Below, piece after piece: positions 22,562 through 34,056 of a stretch of DNA of 64,000 nt (positions are counted from its first letter, which is position 1; each line of letters opens with the position of its first letter). The translations under genes and the position numbers were made by a program. Source of the stretch: Diatrype stigma (lineage: Eukaryota; Ascomycota; Sordariomycetes; Xylariales; Diatrypaceae); the NCBI GenBank assembly GCA_022225965.2, contig JAKJXP020000001.1, positions 1,116,001 through 1,180,000 on the forward strand, read 5' to 3'. The notes below the pieces were generated by a model, which did no database searches, was not told the origin of the DNA, and saw nothing but the letters and a program-made list of their open reading frames with translations.

Positions 22562-23620
22562 ATCATAGTCGACACCCCGAATTTCGGAACTGCCTTCGGA
22601 TGTTCGTACATACTTAGACTTTTCGCCAGTAGGGAATCCGAAACTCGAAATGGACGACTTGAGAAGATCGACCGGCAGGCTGATTTTGGCACATGTGCCG
22701 AAGGACGTTGGCCGCCTTCGGAGACGGACGCGATGGTTCAATCCTGGAAACAGCAGTTGGATTTGTTTCAGTCTTCTTCTTTTCACGAGCTGGCCCCCCA
22801 GGGCCTTGATTCTTGTCTTGACGACGTTAGGAAATTTAATGATATCCTCGACAGCATGGCGTTGTTACTCTACTTCTCTCTGCCTCTTCATTTGTTTCGC
22901 CATCGCGGCGAAGATGTAGAAGAGGGCATTTACAGCCGGAGTTTAGGTGATTGTGGATGGCTGGCAATTTGCTACATGAGATTTGTTTTCCCCTCGACCT
23001 CCCCCCGTTGTTTCCATGGCAGAAGAAGTAGAGTGGGCTGAGGGGGATGCGAGACTAGGGAATCTGTTGTTTTGAGTGTGTGAGTATTGTGCCAACCCTG
23101 TTTACTACAAGGTTCGACGACAGAAAATGGGCGGGAGGCGGTTGCATGTACTGCCCTGTATTGCTGGGACGAGATGAGGGACACTACTACGATGACTATG
23201 TACTACTACTGTTACTACTCCACTACGGGGTGAGAGTAAGGTAGGCAGATAGCTAGGTAGCTAATGAACCAGACGTCTGTGTACCATCCAGTGCCGACAC
23301 GACGGCATCATGCGACCTGTCAGGCGCTTATGATACATGTGTGGACTGGCGCTACGATCAAATGGTCACCTACAGTATACCATACACATTGCGCCACAGC
23401 CTGAAAGGATAGCCATCAGTCATAGTGGAAGCCAATGAGCCGACTGCGTTGATATTTGCCTAAGTGATCTGCCCAGATAGCTTCATATGCCATCTAGGTG
23501 CGATAGATATCATTGATTAGGATACAACACATGTAAGTATCTACGAAGTCAGCCGGTCAGCCATCTAGTGGCGATGCTGATCGAGTAGACAAATGCTCAT
23601 ATGAATCTACTTCTACCAAC

Positions 23621-23689
<69 letters not shown>

Positions 23690-24009
23690 CAGTAGCAGCT
23701 ATGGTTTTAGTAATACACATTGATGTTTCCCCTGTTGCTCATGGTTTGCCGAGGATCTCGAAATACAAGACCGCCCGCCACGTTATGCCATGTTCAATGG
23801 TCCTTTTTTACATGGTTAAAAACCACACAATCGGAAGCCAGTTCCGTTCCGAGCTACATAAGTAGGTAGCTAGCTCACTTAGCCGTCCGTCCGTCCGTCA
23901 CCCCGTCCGTCCATCCATTTCGTTTCATCTTGATCTTCATCACTTCAACATCTCTTAACCCTCTTCACAAAACCTCTCCCAGCCCAACCCAACTCATCAG
24001 GTCCCGCAT
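22562..24009. other. Intergenic between convergent RhoGAP and DUF1295 genes
   Basis: About 1.45 kb without a supported gene. The first part should be the RhoGAP 3' UTR. It holds an AGT trinucleotide array at 23622-23698 and a CCGTCCGT run near 23883-23915. Short frames at 22650-23041 look like chance. Confidence 0.6.
23622..23698. repeat. AGT/TAG trinucleotide microsatellite
   Basis: More than twenty uninterrupted AGT units, ending with AGC-interrupted copies. It lies between convergent gene ends and is noncoding. Confidence 0.95.
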
Positions 24010-25972
24010 TTAAAGCGAGAAAGCCCACCGCGCCGCGCCCTCCAGAACCGCGGCGCCGGCGCCGGCCGCGAAGACGATCCAGGTCCAGCGGTTGGCGGCC
24101 TCGCTGGGCGCGGGCCAGAAGCTGTTCTTGTCGCGGCGGTAGGCCTTGAGCTGTGCCAGCTTGGCCGGGTTGCCCTCGGCCGCAGGAGAGGAGTACCGGC
24201 GCTCCTGGCTGGCCTCGGTCTGGCGGTCACCGCCCACGAACCGCAGGAACAGGTAGTTGGCTGCGGGGCCGAGCAGGGCGATCGGGTGCAGGACGCCGGC
24301 GCCGAGGAGGAGGATGGGGAAGGAGAGGTGGACTAGGGCGTCGCCGAGGTAGCTGTTCAAGACGGGTGGTTGATGGTTAGCTCTAAGGGTTTGGATTTGG
24401 GCTGCAAGTCTTTTTTGGCCCTGTTGGGGTGGCATATACATTGATTGTATGGACTGGGGATAAGGGGGAGAGGGGATAGGGGAAAGGGGAAAGGGGAAAG
24501 GGGAAAGGGGAAAGGGGGTTGTGGGTGGGTACTCACTTAGGGTGGCGAACGATGCTCCACACGCCCTCGCGGACGAGTTCTGAGTCGGCCTTGTCCGTGC
24601 GACTGTGCGCCTCGAGCTGCGCATCGGCGAGGACCTCGAGCGCGAAGCCGGCGCCGAAGAGGAAGACGGCGAGGCCGTGGACCAGGGCCGCCACGCCTCC
24701 AGAGAGAGCGGGCGACGCGGCGGCGCTCTCGGCCGGGGCGCGGAACGGCAGCGTGAAGGGCAGCGTGACGAGCGTCTGGATGGCGGCCTCGGGGAGGAAC
24801 TCCTGGAAGAAGACCCGGTCCCAGAACTTCTTGTTGATCTCAAGGTCATGGTCACTGTCACCATCACCAGTGCCATTGCCATTGTTTCCAGTCTTGCTTC
24901 CGCTCTTGCCGCTCTTGCTCTTGCTACTCTTGCTTTCGCTCTTGCTGTGGCTCTTGCTGTGCGTCTGATTCTGGTATTTATGCTTCCTCTTAGCCTGGAT
25001 GTATCGCGGGTCGTCCTCGCCGCGCCGCAGGCTGCGGCTCGCGACGCGGTAGAACAAGCGCAGGCCCCAGGCCGAGACGCCCGTCAACAGCGCGACCTGC
25101 GGGTAGCTCAGGGTCTCGAGAGTTTGTGTGGGCGATAGGAATGAAATGCCGTCATGGCTACGAGCGCGCTGGGCGAAGACGGCGGCGCTCCACCACGCGT
25201 TGGCCACCTGCGCCGACGGCCACAGCCAGTCCTTGCCATCGACGCGGTCGACGTAGCGCGACACGCCGTAGGCCACGACCGACAGGCCCGCGTGGAGCCT
25301 GAATGATGGGAGTACGGCTGACTGCAGCAGCCCGACTGCTGTGGCGTTGACCGCTGTTCCCGATAGGGGATGGGAGAAGTGCGACCCGAACCGGTCCTGT
25401 TCGGCGCCCGAGCCGCGCGGGAGCCGGTCGCTCACGGCTTGCTCGACAGACTCTTCCTTGCCGCCGAACCACCTACCGTACCGATCCTGCTCGGCGCCCG
25501 ACGTCTTCGGTAGCCTGCTCGAGATGTCGTGCGCGGCGGCGGATCCTCTGTCGCCGCCGAACCAGCCCTCGTAGCGGTCCTGTTCCGCGCCGGACGTTTT
25601 CGGTAGCCGCCCGGCTATATCGTGGGCAGCGGCGGATCCCCTGTTGCCGCCAAACCAGCTATTGTAGCGGTCTTGCTCTGCCCCTGACGTTTGCGGCAAA
25701 CGCCCAGCTACATCGTGAGCGGCGGCAGAGCCCTTGTCGCCGCCGAACCAGCCACCATAGCGATCCTGTTCGGCGCCCGATGCTCGGGGCACCGACTTCT
25801 CTACCTTCTCTGCGGCTTCCTTGGCGGCGGCCGGGCCTTTCCCGCCGCCGAACCAGCCGCCGAAGCGGTCTTGCTCAGCGCCGGAGCCCTGAGGATGCGG
25901 TACGCTCAAGTGAGATTTGTCGTGGGTCGGATTGGCTCCCAGGTGGGAGCCGTAGCGGTCTTGTTCAGCCAT
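24010..25972 (-). CDS. DUF1295 (steroid 5-alpha-reductase-like) membrane protein with N-terminal repeat array
   Basis: Two exons, 25972-24537 and 24352-24010, give 592 aa; the 184-nt intron carries a GGGGAAA array. The splice restores SIVRHP-NYLGD, the conserved RHPNY motif near the C-terminus of DUF1295 / ICMT-like methyltransferase and reductase families. Residues 1-205 are unusual: MAEQDRYG at the start, then six SGAEQDRYGGWFGG units at about 30, 65, 96, 127, 158 and 188, spaced 30-35 residues, most followed by KGSAAAHDIAGRLPKT. The rest has several membrane segments (from about 207 on) and a Lys/Ser/His-rich loop near 340-370. The enzymatic activity of DUF1295 proteins is mostly unknown; a membrane lipid or sterol role is inference. 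The repeat section appears added to a standard DUF1295 protein. Confidence 0.85.
24473..24518. repeat. GGGGAAA heptamer array inside an intron
   Basis: Six or so copies of GGGGAAA on the plus strand, lying inside the 184-nt intron of the DUF1295 gene; the transcribed strand therefore reads as a TTTCCCC pyrimidine array after the donor site. Confidence 0.8.
25358..25885 (-). repeat. Coding tandem repeat, about 93-bp period
   Basis: The DNA coding the SGAEQDRYGGWFGG units. Five near-complete units of 90-105 bp and one partial unit stay in frame. Protein similarity is high in units 2-4 and decays outward, while third codon positions vary, so selection seems to hold the protein sequence. Confidence 0.9.
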
Positions 25973-27410
25973 TGCGGACTGCCCGGCTACTAGGGGTATT
26001 GACTCAAAGGGGAAGTCCTCTTACATGAAAATTTAGGTACTAACCTGACCATTGGGGGACGGATGTGAGAAACAAGGGGGGGAAGAGAAGGCCGATTAGA
26101 ATGCTGGGAGGACGGGTTGGAGCTTATTTATACGTTGTCATTACATACATACATAAATCCCTACCTACGTGACTGCCTGCCTACTTCCATTACACATGTC
26201 TCACCTGACTAAAGCTTCAAAGCCAGGGCGGAAGCTTCCCAGGTTGCGTGCGTGAGTGTGTCGGGTGTATGTGTGTGTATGTAGTATGTATGTATGTGCG
26301 CATACTCGCATACTCGCATGCTTGTGGTGAGGGAAGCTCTCACCCCCCTCCTTGCTATGACGTCGCTGATATATCATCATAACCTTCAGGTCCCGCGGTT
26401 GGGGATAGTGGGTCCGTACCTTCAAATCGGAGATCCGCTTTGTGTACCTAGCAGCAACCAGAAGACGAGCCAACGTGAAAAGAGGTAGATTACCTAAGAT
26501 TAGTAGGTAGGTAGGTACTTGCCTAGGTAGGTAGCCAGACGGGTGAGTCGGATCGAGCTCTTCAGTTTCCGAAGAGACATTCCCGGGGTCCTAGGTAGGT
26601 AGGCATTACTTGATGACTTGACAAACATGTTGTATATGTTGGTGCTCCCATACTGTAACAGGGTTCTGTGGCAGGATCACCGAAGAGAAGTCGGAGCGAC
26701 ATAGCATAAAGGCAGCACAAGCATAACCTTTAGTACGCCACTTTAGACCGCGTTACATCATATACAGGTACTTGAAGTAGGTATTATTGGTTAAATATGT
26801 AGCTGCAAAGAATTTCGTAATTGGGCATTGCACTTCTAGCACAAGACTGACATCACCATTCCGCTCCGGCAGTTCAGCCTGTCGGAAGTGGCAGTAGAGT
26901 GTATCGATATTGCGTACGAACGAACCACCCGTTCTTCCTGCAAGTCCCGAGTCCTTTATCTTTATGCATGCTGATTTATGGCGAGGGGCCGAGAACTCCA
27001 CGTGAGAAGGCTCAGTATTGATCGCTGTCCTATCCCGACCCCGTCCTTTCGTTACGGAGGGGCTTTTGTAAAGGGTATCACTTCAATAAGCTGGTTTCCT
27101 CGTAATCGCTGCCGTCCGTGACTGTGCGTTTCACATCTAGTTCCCATCGTAGATATCCTCTGTATGGTGCGGTGAAACTTCTTCGCCCTTGCTTCCCGCT
27201 CAGGTACGAAGACATCCGCGGCCGATGTAATGTAAAATATCGTCAATAACTTGGATAGGCCGGGACAGCCCCCGACTAAGATCGAAGTTAACAATTTAAT
27301 CCGAGGCCCGGCGACTCCTGGCGATCCCTTGTTTTCCGGCTTGGTCTCATTCAGTCCGGTCCAGACGATCAGTTGAGTCTGCGATTCGATTCGATTCCAT
27401 TCGACTGTAA
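25973..27410. other. Intergenic, upstream of DUF1295 gene and downstream of Fyv7
   Basis: About 1.4 kb without a supported gene. It holds a GTATGT-rich stretch near 26255-26300 and a cluster of CCTAGGTAGG-type motifs at 26501-26535 and 26590-26603. Frames at 26753-27001 and 27052-27414 (-) have no recognisable features. Confidence 0.6.
26501..26603. repeat. Cluster of TAGGTAGG / CCTAGGTAGG motifs
   Basis: TAGTAGGTAGGTAGGTAC, GCCTAGGTAGGTAGCC and CCTAGGTAGGTAGGC occur within about 100 bp, upstream of the DUF1295 gene start. Confidence 0.8.
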
Positions 27411-28251
27411 TCATTTCCCCTCCTCGACGATCCGCCTCACCTTCTCCAGCAGCAGCCCGCTCTCCCGCCCCAGCTTGCGCTGCCCGTCGCGTCCGGGCGT
27501 CCGCGCCTTGGCGAGGGCGCGCTGGAAGCGCTGGCGCTCGCCCATCTTGCGCTCCCGCTCGGCCTTGCGCCGCTCGGCCTCCCGCGCCCGCGCCTCCGCC
27601 TCGGCCCGCTTCCGGTCGCCCTCCTCCATGGCCCGGTCGAAGTAGCCCGGCTTGCGCTGCTGTTTCTGCTTGTTGGGCCTGCTGCGAGGTCGGTCATTTG
27701 GGGTTTGTGTGGTAGCGGTACCGGGATTCGTGCTGTCGGCGTCTTCGTCTTCGTCGACGAGCATGGCCTGTCGCTCGGGATGGATCTGCGGAGATGGTGG
27801 CGGTGGTGGTGATTGGCTCGTGCTATCACCCTGGTCCTTCTCTTTCTCGCCATTGTCGCCCTTGCTGTTTTCGTCCCCGTCTGCTGCTGCTCCGTGTGCG
27901 TCGTCTACCGCGCGGTTCTCTTCTATCGCTTTCTGGGCCTTCGATTTGAGAGCGGCCTCTGCCTCGGCTTGGGCTTCTTCCCTGGCCTTGACCTTTTTGT
28001 ATGCCTTCTTGCCCTTGGCTTTATGGATCAATTCCTTCTTTATCCTGTCGACTGCGAGACGGCCACTTGTTAGCCAGAGTTCCATGTACGTAGTGTCGAC
28101 GACACTGCAGGTGGCTTGTATATATACCTTTCCGTTTCCAAGCACCATCTGGAAGATTATCTGGTCCTACCCTGAAGCCCTTGCGATGCTTCTTGGCTGC
28201 TGAGCCAGTGGCTGCTTCGGCATCCGAGTCGAGAGGTCTTTTAGGTGCCAT
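27411..28251 (-). CDS. FYV7: rRNA-processing protein Fyv7
   Basis: Fyv7 is a small basic nucleolar protein needed for 18S rRNA maturation in the small-subunit processome. Exons 28251-28128 and 28051-27411 (76-nt intron) give 254 aa. The N-terminus MAPKRPLDSDAEAATGSAAKKHRKGF holds a likely nuclear signal, then NLPDGAWKRKVDRIKKELIHKAKGKKAYKK. The middle is acidic and Pro-rich. The C-terminal third is a long charged helix (DRKRAEAEARAREAERRKAERERK) that ends RTPGRDGQRKLGRESGLLLEKVRRIV, matching the Fyv7 C-terminal pattern (..RTRTGQPLMGPKIEDLLDKI.. in yeast). It is longer than yeast Fyv7 (151 aa) because of the linker. It is divergent from the Atos-type gene. Confidence 0.85.
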
Positions 28252-29800
28252 CTTGTGTTGGGGATAGCCTGGTTTCTAGACTGCTCCTTAACTTTCTTGC
28301 TATATCTTCATGTTATACAGGAAATGGTATACAGAAAGAAGGGTCTCGAACAGCTGATGGCGAAAATTGACCAACTTTTGCGATAGCGATAAGGCGATAA
28401 AGTGCATACATGGAGAGCCCAGTCTAGTTTAGAGCATGCTTCGCATGTCGTAGTGCATAATTTATAACTAATGCAGTGGGGTCCAATCCATTCACATCGC
28501 GTGCATAGGTACCCTTTGTGCCTCTCCGAGCCCCTGCACCGCCGGAGATGGTATGTAGTTAGGACTGACAAGACAGGCTTGCACACTGGCTGGAACTGTA
28601 CTGCTGGGACTGTACTGCTGGAACTGTGCTGTTAGAACGGAACTGCCACTGACTGCCACCACACGCTTGCATTATTAGCTCAGTGGGACTTGGTTGTTTC
28701 GGGCGGTCTGGCGGCCCTCGTGCCATTCAATCCATTCAAACTCACACTCAGTGCGCCTCACTGTTCCCAAAACTGTTCCCAAACCAAAGTCTCTTTACGG
28801 CCTCTGAACCTATCATAGTGTGATGTTGCCGCCAACTGTACAAATCTACCCCACAAACATACAAGCTGCACCTAGCACTGTAGTAGTGCTACCTACTGCG
28901 TACAAGCGTCCGACAGCCTGACTGCCCTGATGACTCCATCGGTCCATCATCCAAAGCATCCAAGCTATCCAAAGTTTCCATATTCCCAACGGGTTCGTTC
29001 ACACGTCCTCCTAACTACACCCTCATAAACTTTGGAAGTCATTCACCCCCTACAAACCTTGGAAGTATACGAAGTAGTCAGCTACCTGCATAGTAGTAGT
29101 GCTACAGATGTACGTCCACACGTACCCTTATACCTAATTACTTACATATGCTTACCTGACCAGCCATAAACCTTCCTGCTTTTCATCTGAACTTTGCGGA
29201 CAATTTCGGCTACTAGTGTCCCATCCCCGTATTCTATACCTTGTACCTTGTAAAGAAGGCTTTGTCGTCAGACCTCGACACATTGAAGTTCTTGATCTGA
29301 TCCTGATCTGCTCAAGCTCCAGCTCCAGCTGCTCCCTCAAGTCGGCTGAATACTTGAAACAAAGAGGAAGGACCAGCTTTGGTGCTGATTTGGACTGCCG
29401 GGCATCTCTTGGCTTCCTTAGCATAAGTCGGCTCTACAAAGCCCCAACCAAGTATTTGAAATTGTTACTTATACAAAACGTCATTCTTCACTTCTCGTCT
29501 CGTATCATCCATGTTCAGGGGTGGTGGTCTATTAGACGCTCGGAGCAGCTCCTAGAAGAGCCGACTACCAACTCAGCTACTCTGCATATTTATTCATATT
29601 TGCCTCAAACGCTTTCTCAAATTACCTTATCTTGCCTTGCCTCGCCTCGCCTCGCCTCGTCTCGTCTTGCCTTGATTTATCCCACCTTCGATGAGGTACC
29701 ATTCTGAAATGATTAAACCTCCATTATAGCCACTTTGTTCTCTAGGTGACGAAAGGAACTTTCGTGGTTTAGACTTCCTTACATCTGTACCTATACTACA
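28252..29800. promoter_or_regulatory. Divergent intergenic region, Fyv7 / Atos-type gene
   Basis: About 1.55 kb that should hold both promoters and a long leader for the plus-strand gene. It contains a 14-bp repeat (GGAACTGTACTGCT, three copies at 28591-28632) and TTGCCTCGCC pentamer-type repeats at 29635-29675. A frame at 29216-29707 (+) precedes the Atos-type start but shows no domain; I take it as leader or chance. Confidence 0.5.
28591..28632. repeat. 14-bp tandem repeat, three units
   Basis: GGAACTGTACTGCT, GGGACTGTACTGCT and GGAACTGTGCTGTT in direct succession. Confidence 0.8.
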
Positions 29801-32353
29801 ATGCCTATCTTCCAGCAGGATCTGGAACGGATCGAGGCCAAGTCCAAGTCCAAGTCCAAGTCTGCGACTGGCATTGGCCTTACAATAGAAAATGGAAGCA
29901 GAGATGCGAATTCAATGGGGCCACCATCTGTCCAGCTCGGCCATGGCCTCCAACTACCCGACAATGACTTTTTGTCTAGGAAGCTCTCTGAGGAAAGCCT
30001 TAGGACTGAATTCTGTGAAGGGCCGATCCCGGAGAGCCCGAGACCTAAGACGCCCGAACAAGACGTGCCCACGACGTGCTCTGATCGTGCTGAATTTATA
30101 GAACGCTTGAAAAGGGGCGAGAGCCCGACCTGGGTTTCGCATCAATCTAGTCGAGTTGTCCGTACTCACACTCCACGGGAAGGGATGGGGACCTCTGATA
30201 ATGAGTCACTGACCTCTCATGATCAGCTTGACTCCAAAAGGGATCAATCACCTGTCACTCCTACTCGTAGTCCGACAGCGAGTCGCACTGCGAATTCATC
30301 ATCTCTTGTACCCCCACCCGATGCCACGCCCGAAGGAAGGGAAGCCGGGGCGCTGGACAATACCAACCTGCAACTTGGGTTAAGCATTGAACGGCCTCGG
30401 TCGGCTCTACATAGTGGAGATTTTACCCAGGATAAGTCAAGCCGCGATGACCGTCCAGGCAAAGAGGAACGACGTGTCGCACATCAAAATTACTTGGATG
30501 ACAGTGGCCAGTCATGGATCGCTACTTCGCCTCCAAGAGACTTCACCACTTTCCGCTTTGAAAGACGAGAGCCTCCAGTAAGACCTAGTATAACAACATC
30601 CTCTCTTTCTTCTCTCTCATCCTCTATATCTTCGAGCTTTGTCTATAAAGCCCCGACAAGCCCACTCGTCCAGTCAGAAAGCAATGACGACCTTGAACTG
30701 GCTTCTCCGATGGATGGTATTGATATTAGCTCGAACGTACCGAGAAACTCGCGTAGACATACATTGATGTCATCCCACTCCGGTTACTACGGGATTCCAG
30801 CTAGCCCTGTACCCAACCAGGCCTCTTCTCTACGCCAAGAGAGGGCGATTCCTTACCAAGCCCATCAACCCCGTCGATCTCTCACTTCTGCCCCTAACCT
30901 CTCCATGATAACATCTCTTCCCCAGACACCAGCCTTTTTACCGTCGAGGCGTCCGTCCTTCAGTTCTGAAGTCTCTCCCATTCAGCATGCATCCATGGTA
31001 GGCTCATATGAGGAAAGTATCCTACGAGGGCGAATGTCGACTACGCCTTCCAAGCCTTTGGAGTTCTTGGCTCAGATTGGCGTGTTAGGTTTGGGGAAGT
31101 GCAAATCAAGCCTACGATGCCCCCCTCACGTGACGCTTCCTTTCCCTGCCGTTTTCTACAGTTATCCCAACTCGTCGAACGGGCTTTTCAAAATGGAGGA
31201 TGGGCCAAGCCCGTATGTTGGTCAAGTGGATCTGGAAAACGGCCTTTCCAATATAGATGAGGAGGCAAGGTCAAAACGAAAGAAACAAAGCCGAGCCTCG
31301 GAACGGAGACAGACTGGAGATGGAGACGATGGAATGGATGGGATTGAACATACTGCCGAAATATCTGACCACGAGGCTCGCAAGGCTCAACGACATAAGA
31401 GAAGATCGAATTCAATAAGGGCACCTCCAGGCGGAAGCTATCGTATCCCTGAAAAGGGGCAAATTCAGATCATCATTAAGAATCCCAATAAAACAGCTGT
31501 GAAGCTGTTCCTAGTTCCATACGACCTAGCCGGGATGGAACCAGGTACCAAGACCTTCATTCGGCAACGTAGCTATTCGACCGGGCCTATCATCGAGAAT
31601 TTGCCTAAGACGAAGGACGGCGAGCAATCTGATCGGCCAATACTGAGATATCTCGTTCATCTGCATATATGCTGCCCAGCACGTGGCCGATTCTACCTGT
31701 ACAAAAGCATCCGCGTTGTTTTCGCAAACCGCGTACCGGATGGAAAGGAGAAGTTGCGGAACGAGATCACCCTCCCTGAGCCTCGGTTTACCTGTTATAA
31801 GCCGATCAGGGTGATGCACCCGCCGATTTCAGGAGGCACTGGACTAGGTGCCAACTTAGCTGCTGAGAAGGCCTTCAGGCGACGAAGTTCTGGTTTCTAC
31901 TTCGGGGGCTCACACCAGACTTCCGAGGCTACGGATAGGCTCGCTCCGCCAAGTCTACCACAGCACTCACACTCGTTCGACTTCGCCGGCGGCAACATAC
32001 CCGTAGAGCCGATACCGTTCAAATTATTACACACCAGACCCAGGGATACGACACAGGCTAGGAACCATACGGACCCGGCAGATCCTCAATCCCCAGGTTC
32101 GTCACAGACGAGCCGTCCGACGACACAAGACTCGAGTAATATGTCCAGCGTTGGCGGCTTCGATGGCCAGTTCGACAAGTATGACAAGTTGAGCAAGGGC
32201 GATGTCGGTTACGGCGGTAACGTGTTCTCCGGGCTTCATGCAAGAAGCCCCAGCGGCGTGTCCGAGAGTCTGCTCTCGCAACGGCTGAGGACTCTAGGGG
32301 TTCAGTGTGCGGTAGCACCACAGGGGCCCCCCAAGACGATGGACGACGAATAA
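29801..32353 (+). CDS. Atos/FAM214-type protein (DUF4210 plus chromosome-segregation domain)
   Basis: A single exon of 850 aa. The first 390 residues are Ser/Pro-rich and disordered. From about residue 398 comes the Atos domain (DUF4210): VGSYEESILRGRMSTTPSKP, then LGLGKCKSSLRCPPHVTLPFPAVFY and SPYVGQVDLENGL. From about 545 comes the second conserved block, with YRIPEKGQIQIIIKNPNKTAVKLFLVPYDL, GTKTFIRQRSYS and FYLYKSIRVVFANRVPDG, which corresponds to the family named for meiotic chromosome segregation in fungi. Animal members (Atossa, FAM214A/B) act as nuclear regulators of gene expression; the fungal role is little known. The tail is Ser-rich. The start is the ATG after the CT-rich leader; nothing upstream fits better. 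Confidence 0.9.
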   Translation: MPIFQQDLERIEAKSKSKSKSATGIGLTIENGSRDANSMGPPSVQLGHGLQLPDNDFLSRKLSEESLRTEFCEGPIPESPRPKTPEQDVPTTCSDRAEFIERLKRGESPTWVSHQSSRVVRTHTPREGMGTSDNESLTSHDQLDSKRDQSPVTPTRSPTASRTANSSSLVPPPDATPEGREAGALDNTNLQLGLSIERPRSALHSGDFTQDKSSRDDRPGKEERRVAHQNYLDDSGQSWIATSPPRDFTTFRFERREPPVRPSITTSSLSSLSSSISSSFVYKAPTSPLVQSESNDDLELASPMDGIDISSNVPRNSRRHTLMSSHSGYYGIPASPVPNQASSLRQERAIPYQAHQPRRSLTSAPNLSMITSLPQTPAFLPSRRPSFSSEVSPIQHASMVGSYEESILRGRMSTTPSKPLEFLAQIGVLGLGKCKSSLRCPPHVTLPFPAVFYSYPNSSNGLFKMEDGPSPYVGQVDLENGLSNIDEEARSKRKKQSRASERRQTGDGDDGMDGIEHTAEISDHEARKAQRHKRRSNSIRAPPGGSYRIPEKGQIQIIIKNPNKTAVKLFLVPYDLAGMEPGTKTFIRQRSYSTGPIIENLPKTKDGEQSDRPILRYLVHLHICCPARGRFYLYKSIRVVFANRVPDGKEKLRNEITLPEPRFTCYKPIRVMHPPISGGTGLGANLAAEKAFRRRSSGFYFGGSHQTSEATDRLAPPSLPQHSHSFDFAGGNIPVEPIPFKLLHTRPRDTTQARNHTDPADPQSPGSSQTSRPTTQDSSNMSSVGGFDGQFDKYDKLSKGDVGYGGNVFSGLHARSPSGVSESLLSQRLRTLGVQCAVAPQGPPKTMDDE

Positions 32354-34056
32354 ATGGGGTTTCTTCTCCCAAGCCTGCTCGCTACTGCTCTGTCTAGCTC
32401 GGGCTCCTACGATGAAGATCAAGAGCTTTTCACAACAATGTTTCTACTTGGAAAACCTAGGAAGGTTATGTATGTATTAAGTAAGCTCTCAGCTCGGGCG
32501 CAGGCTGGATATGGCACGATAGGATAGGGCCGGTTTGCTTATTGGGTTATTGGGGTTTTCGGGGGTTTCGGGGTTCAGAGCAAGGCTGGGCGAAACGTCG
32601 ACTGCGAGATATCCTTCTTACCAGCTAGACTGGCCGAGTCGATTATCTGGGTATTATTGTTATAAAGCATCTATTTACAAGTCAAACAGACGAGAATGAA
32701 ACTCTCCTTTCATGGTAATCTGTGTATAATGAGTCACCGCTTGTGAGACTGGCTCTATATCCCGGGTGCCTCTGTTTGTCTAGCATGGAAATTCTCCTAT
32801 CAGCTAAGTCTCCAGATATCTTATGCTTGCTTGCCAGTCCCAAGATCCCAACCACGGTTGATTAGATATCCTGGTTTTGGCCCTAACGTTGCCATCATAG
32901 AGTGAACCCCCCCGAGGTTGCCTTAAATATTTTAGTAAGCTAGTGGAAAAGGAGATCAAAAAAATACGTCGCGATTAGATATACAGGGAGCACCTCAAGC
33001 CACAAACAAATGTATATCACGAGTTAAATTACCCAAATGAGGTGACTTCACTATACAATTTACAGGCTCCCTCCCTGCCTCGGGCCTTCCAATTCGAGGC
33101 GGAGAGACGCGAGGGGTGTAACTAGAGAAAAGAGGATGATACTAAACTAGGATACTCACTGTAGGGACCTTTTCTGCTCAGATTCGTACGTAGACTCGAA
33201 ACAGAGTATCAAAGGGGGGGAAGCAAAAGTACAAAAGATCGCAGAGCACCAGCAGTGACATGACATGACAACTAGAAGAAGCCACAGGCCGTTCCATACT
33301 AGTCAGTCAGCCAGCCAGCCAAGACAGCATCATCTGTATAAAAACCGCACGTCTTTTCCGGGTATTAACGACACCCTATCTACCTGCTTGCCTGCCTTGA
33401 GGTAACCTTTTCCCCTTTTACATTTGCTTTTCTGCTCGCCTGTGGTGTCGCCCTGCATTCCTCGATTCTTCCGGTATTATTTTTCCATGTCCATCCTCCA
33501 TGTTTCCCCATGCGTTTCCTCGCCCTTCCATGCATTAATTAATTGTGAAAACTACAGGAAGAAAGCAAAACAATAGAAGCACCGTGCACTTGGGCCAATT
33601 ACCTAGGGTATTTATGTAGACAGGACGAAATAAAGTACACAACCACGTACGCCTTCCTCCCCTCCAGTCCGTCCACCGAACTCCCCTTTTTCCCCCTCCG
33701 CGCGAGATGAAGCAATAAACAAGAGGGAGAGTGGGATAAGGAAGAAAAGGCGGGAAGCACGAAAGGAGTACATTCATACACTCATGCCACATATATACCA
33801 ACCGACGACGCCAGCAGAGGTTGAGCAAATCATGCTATGCCATGCCATGTCGAGCCATGCCATGCCGTGTCTGCATGCATCCATCGCCTTACCCAAACGC
33901 CTCCCTCCCCCCCTTTCCTCGACGCCCTCGCTATGCTATTGGTTGCGGTCGACCGAGCCCTTGCCTCTCTGCCCCCCTTTTTCTTCTCGTCTCTCCCAAA
34001 CTGAAAAGACGATCCGACCTACCTACGAAGAAGGCGTTGCGCTTAGCTCTCTTATC
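32354..34056. other. Intergenic between convergent Atos-type and Stu1 genes
   Basis: About 1.7 kb between two convergent gene ends, expected to be two 3' UTRs and spacer. It contains GTCAGCCAGCCAGCC near 33300-33320 and a CATGCCATG repeat near 33830-33880. I see no gene; the frame at 33535-33828 (-) is Cys/Trp-rich and looks like chance. Confidence 0.6.

Noticed and set aside
24533..25972. Reading the DUF1295 gene as a single exon ending at 24533
   Set aside because: The frame stops immediately after RHPK at a GTGAGT donor; splicing to 24352 restores the conserved RHPNY motif and the C-terminal membrane part.
27411..28251. Annotation as the rRNA-processing protein Efg1
   Set aside because: The C-terminal RTPGRDGQRKLGRESGLLLEKV block and the N-terminal NLPDGAWKRK pattern follow Fyv7, not Efg1.
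29216..29707. Separate gene upstream of the Atos-type gene
   Set aside because: The frame has no domain, has Ser and Leu runs typical of CT-rich leader sequence and ends just before the main gene.
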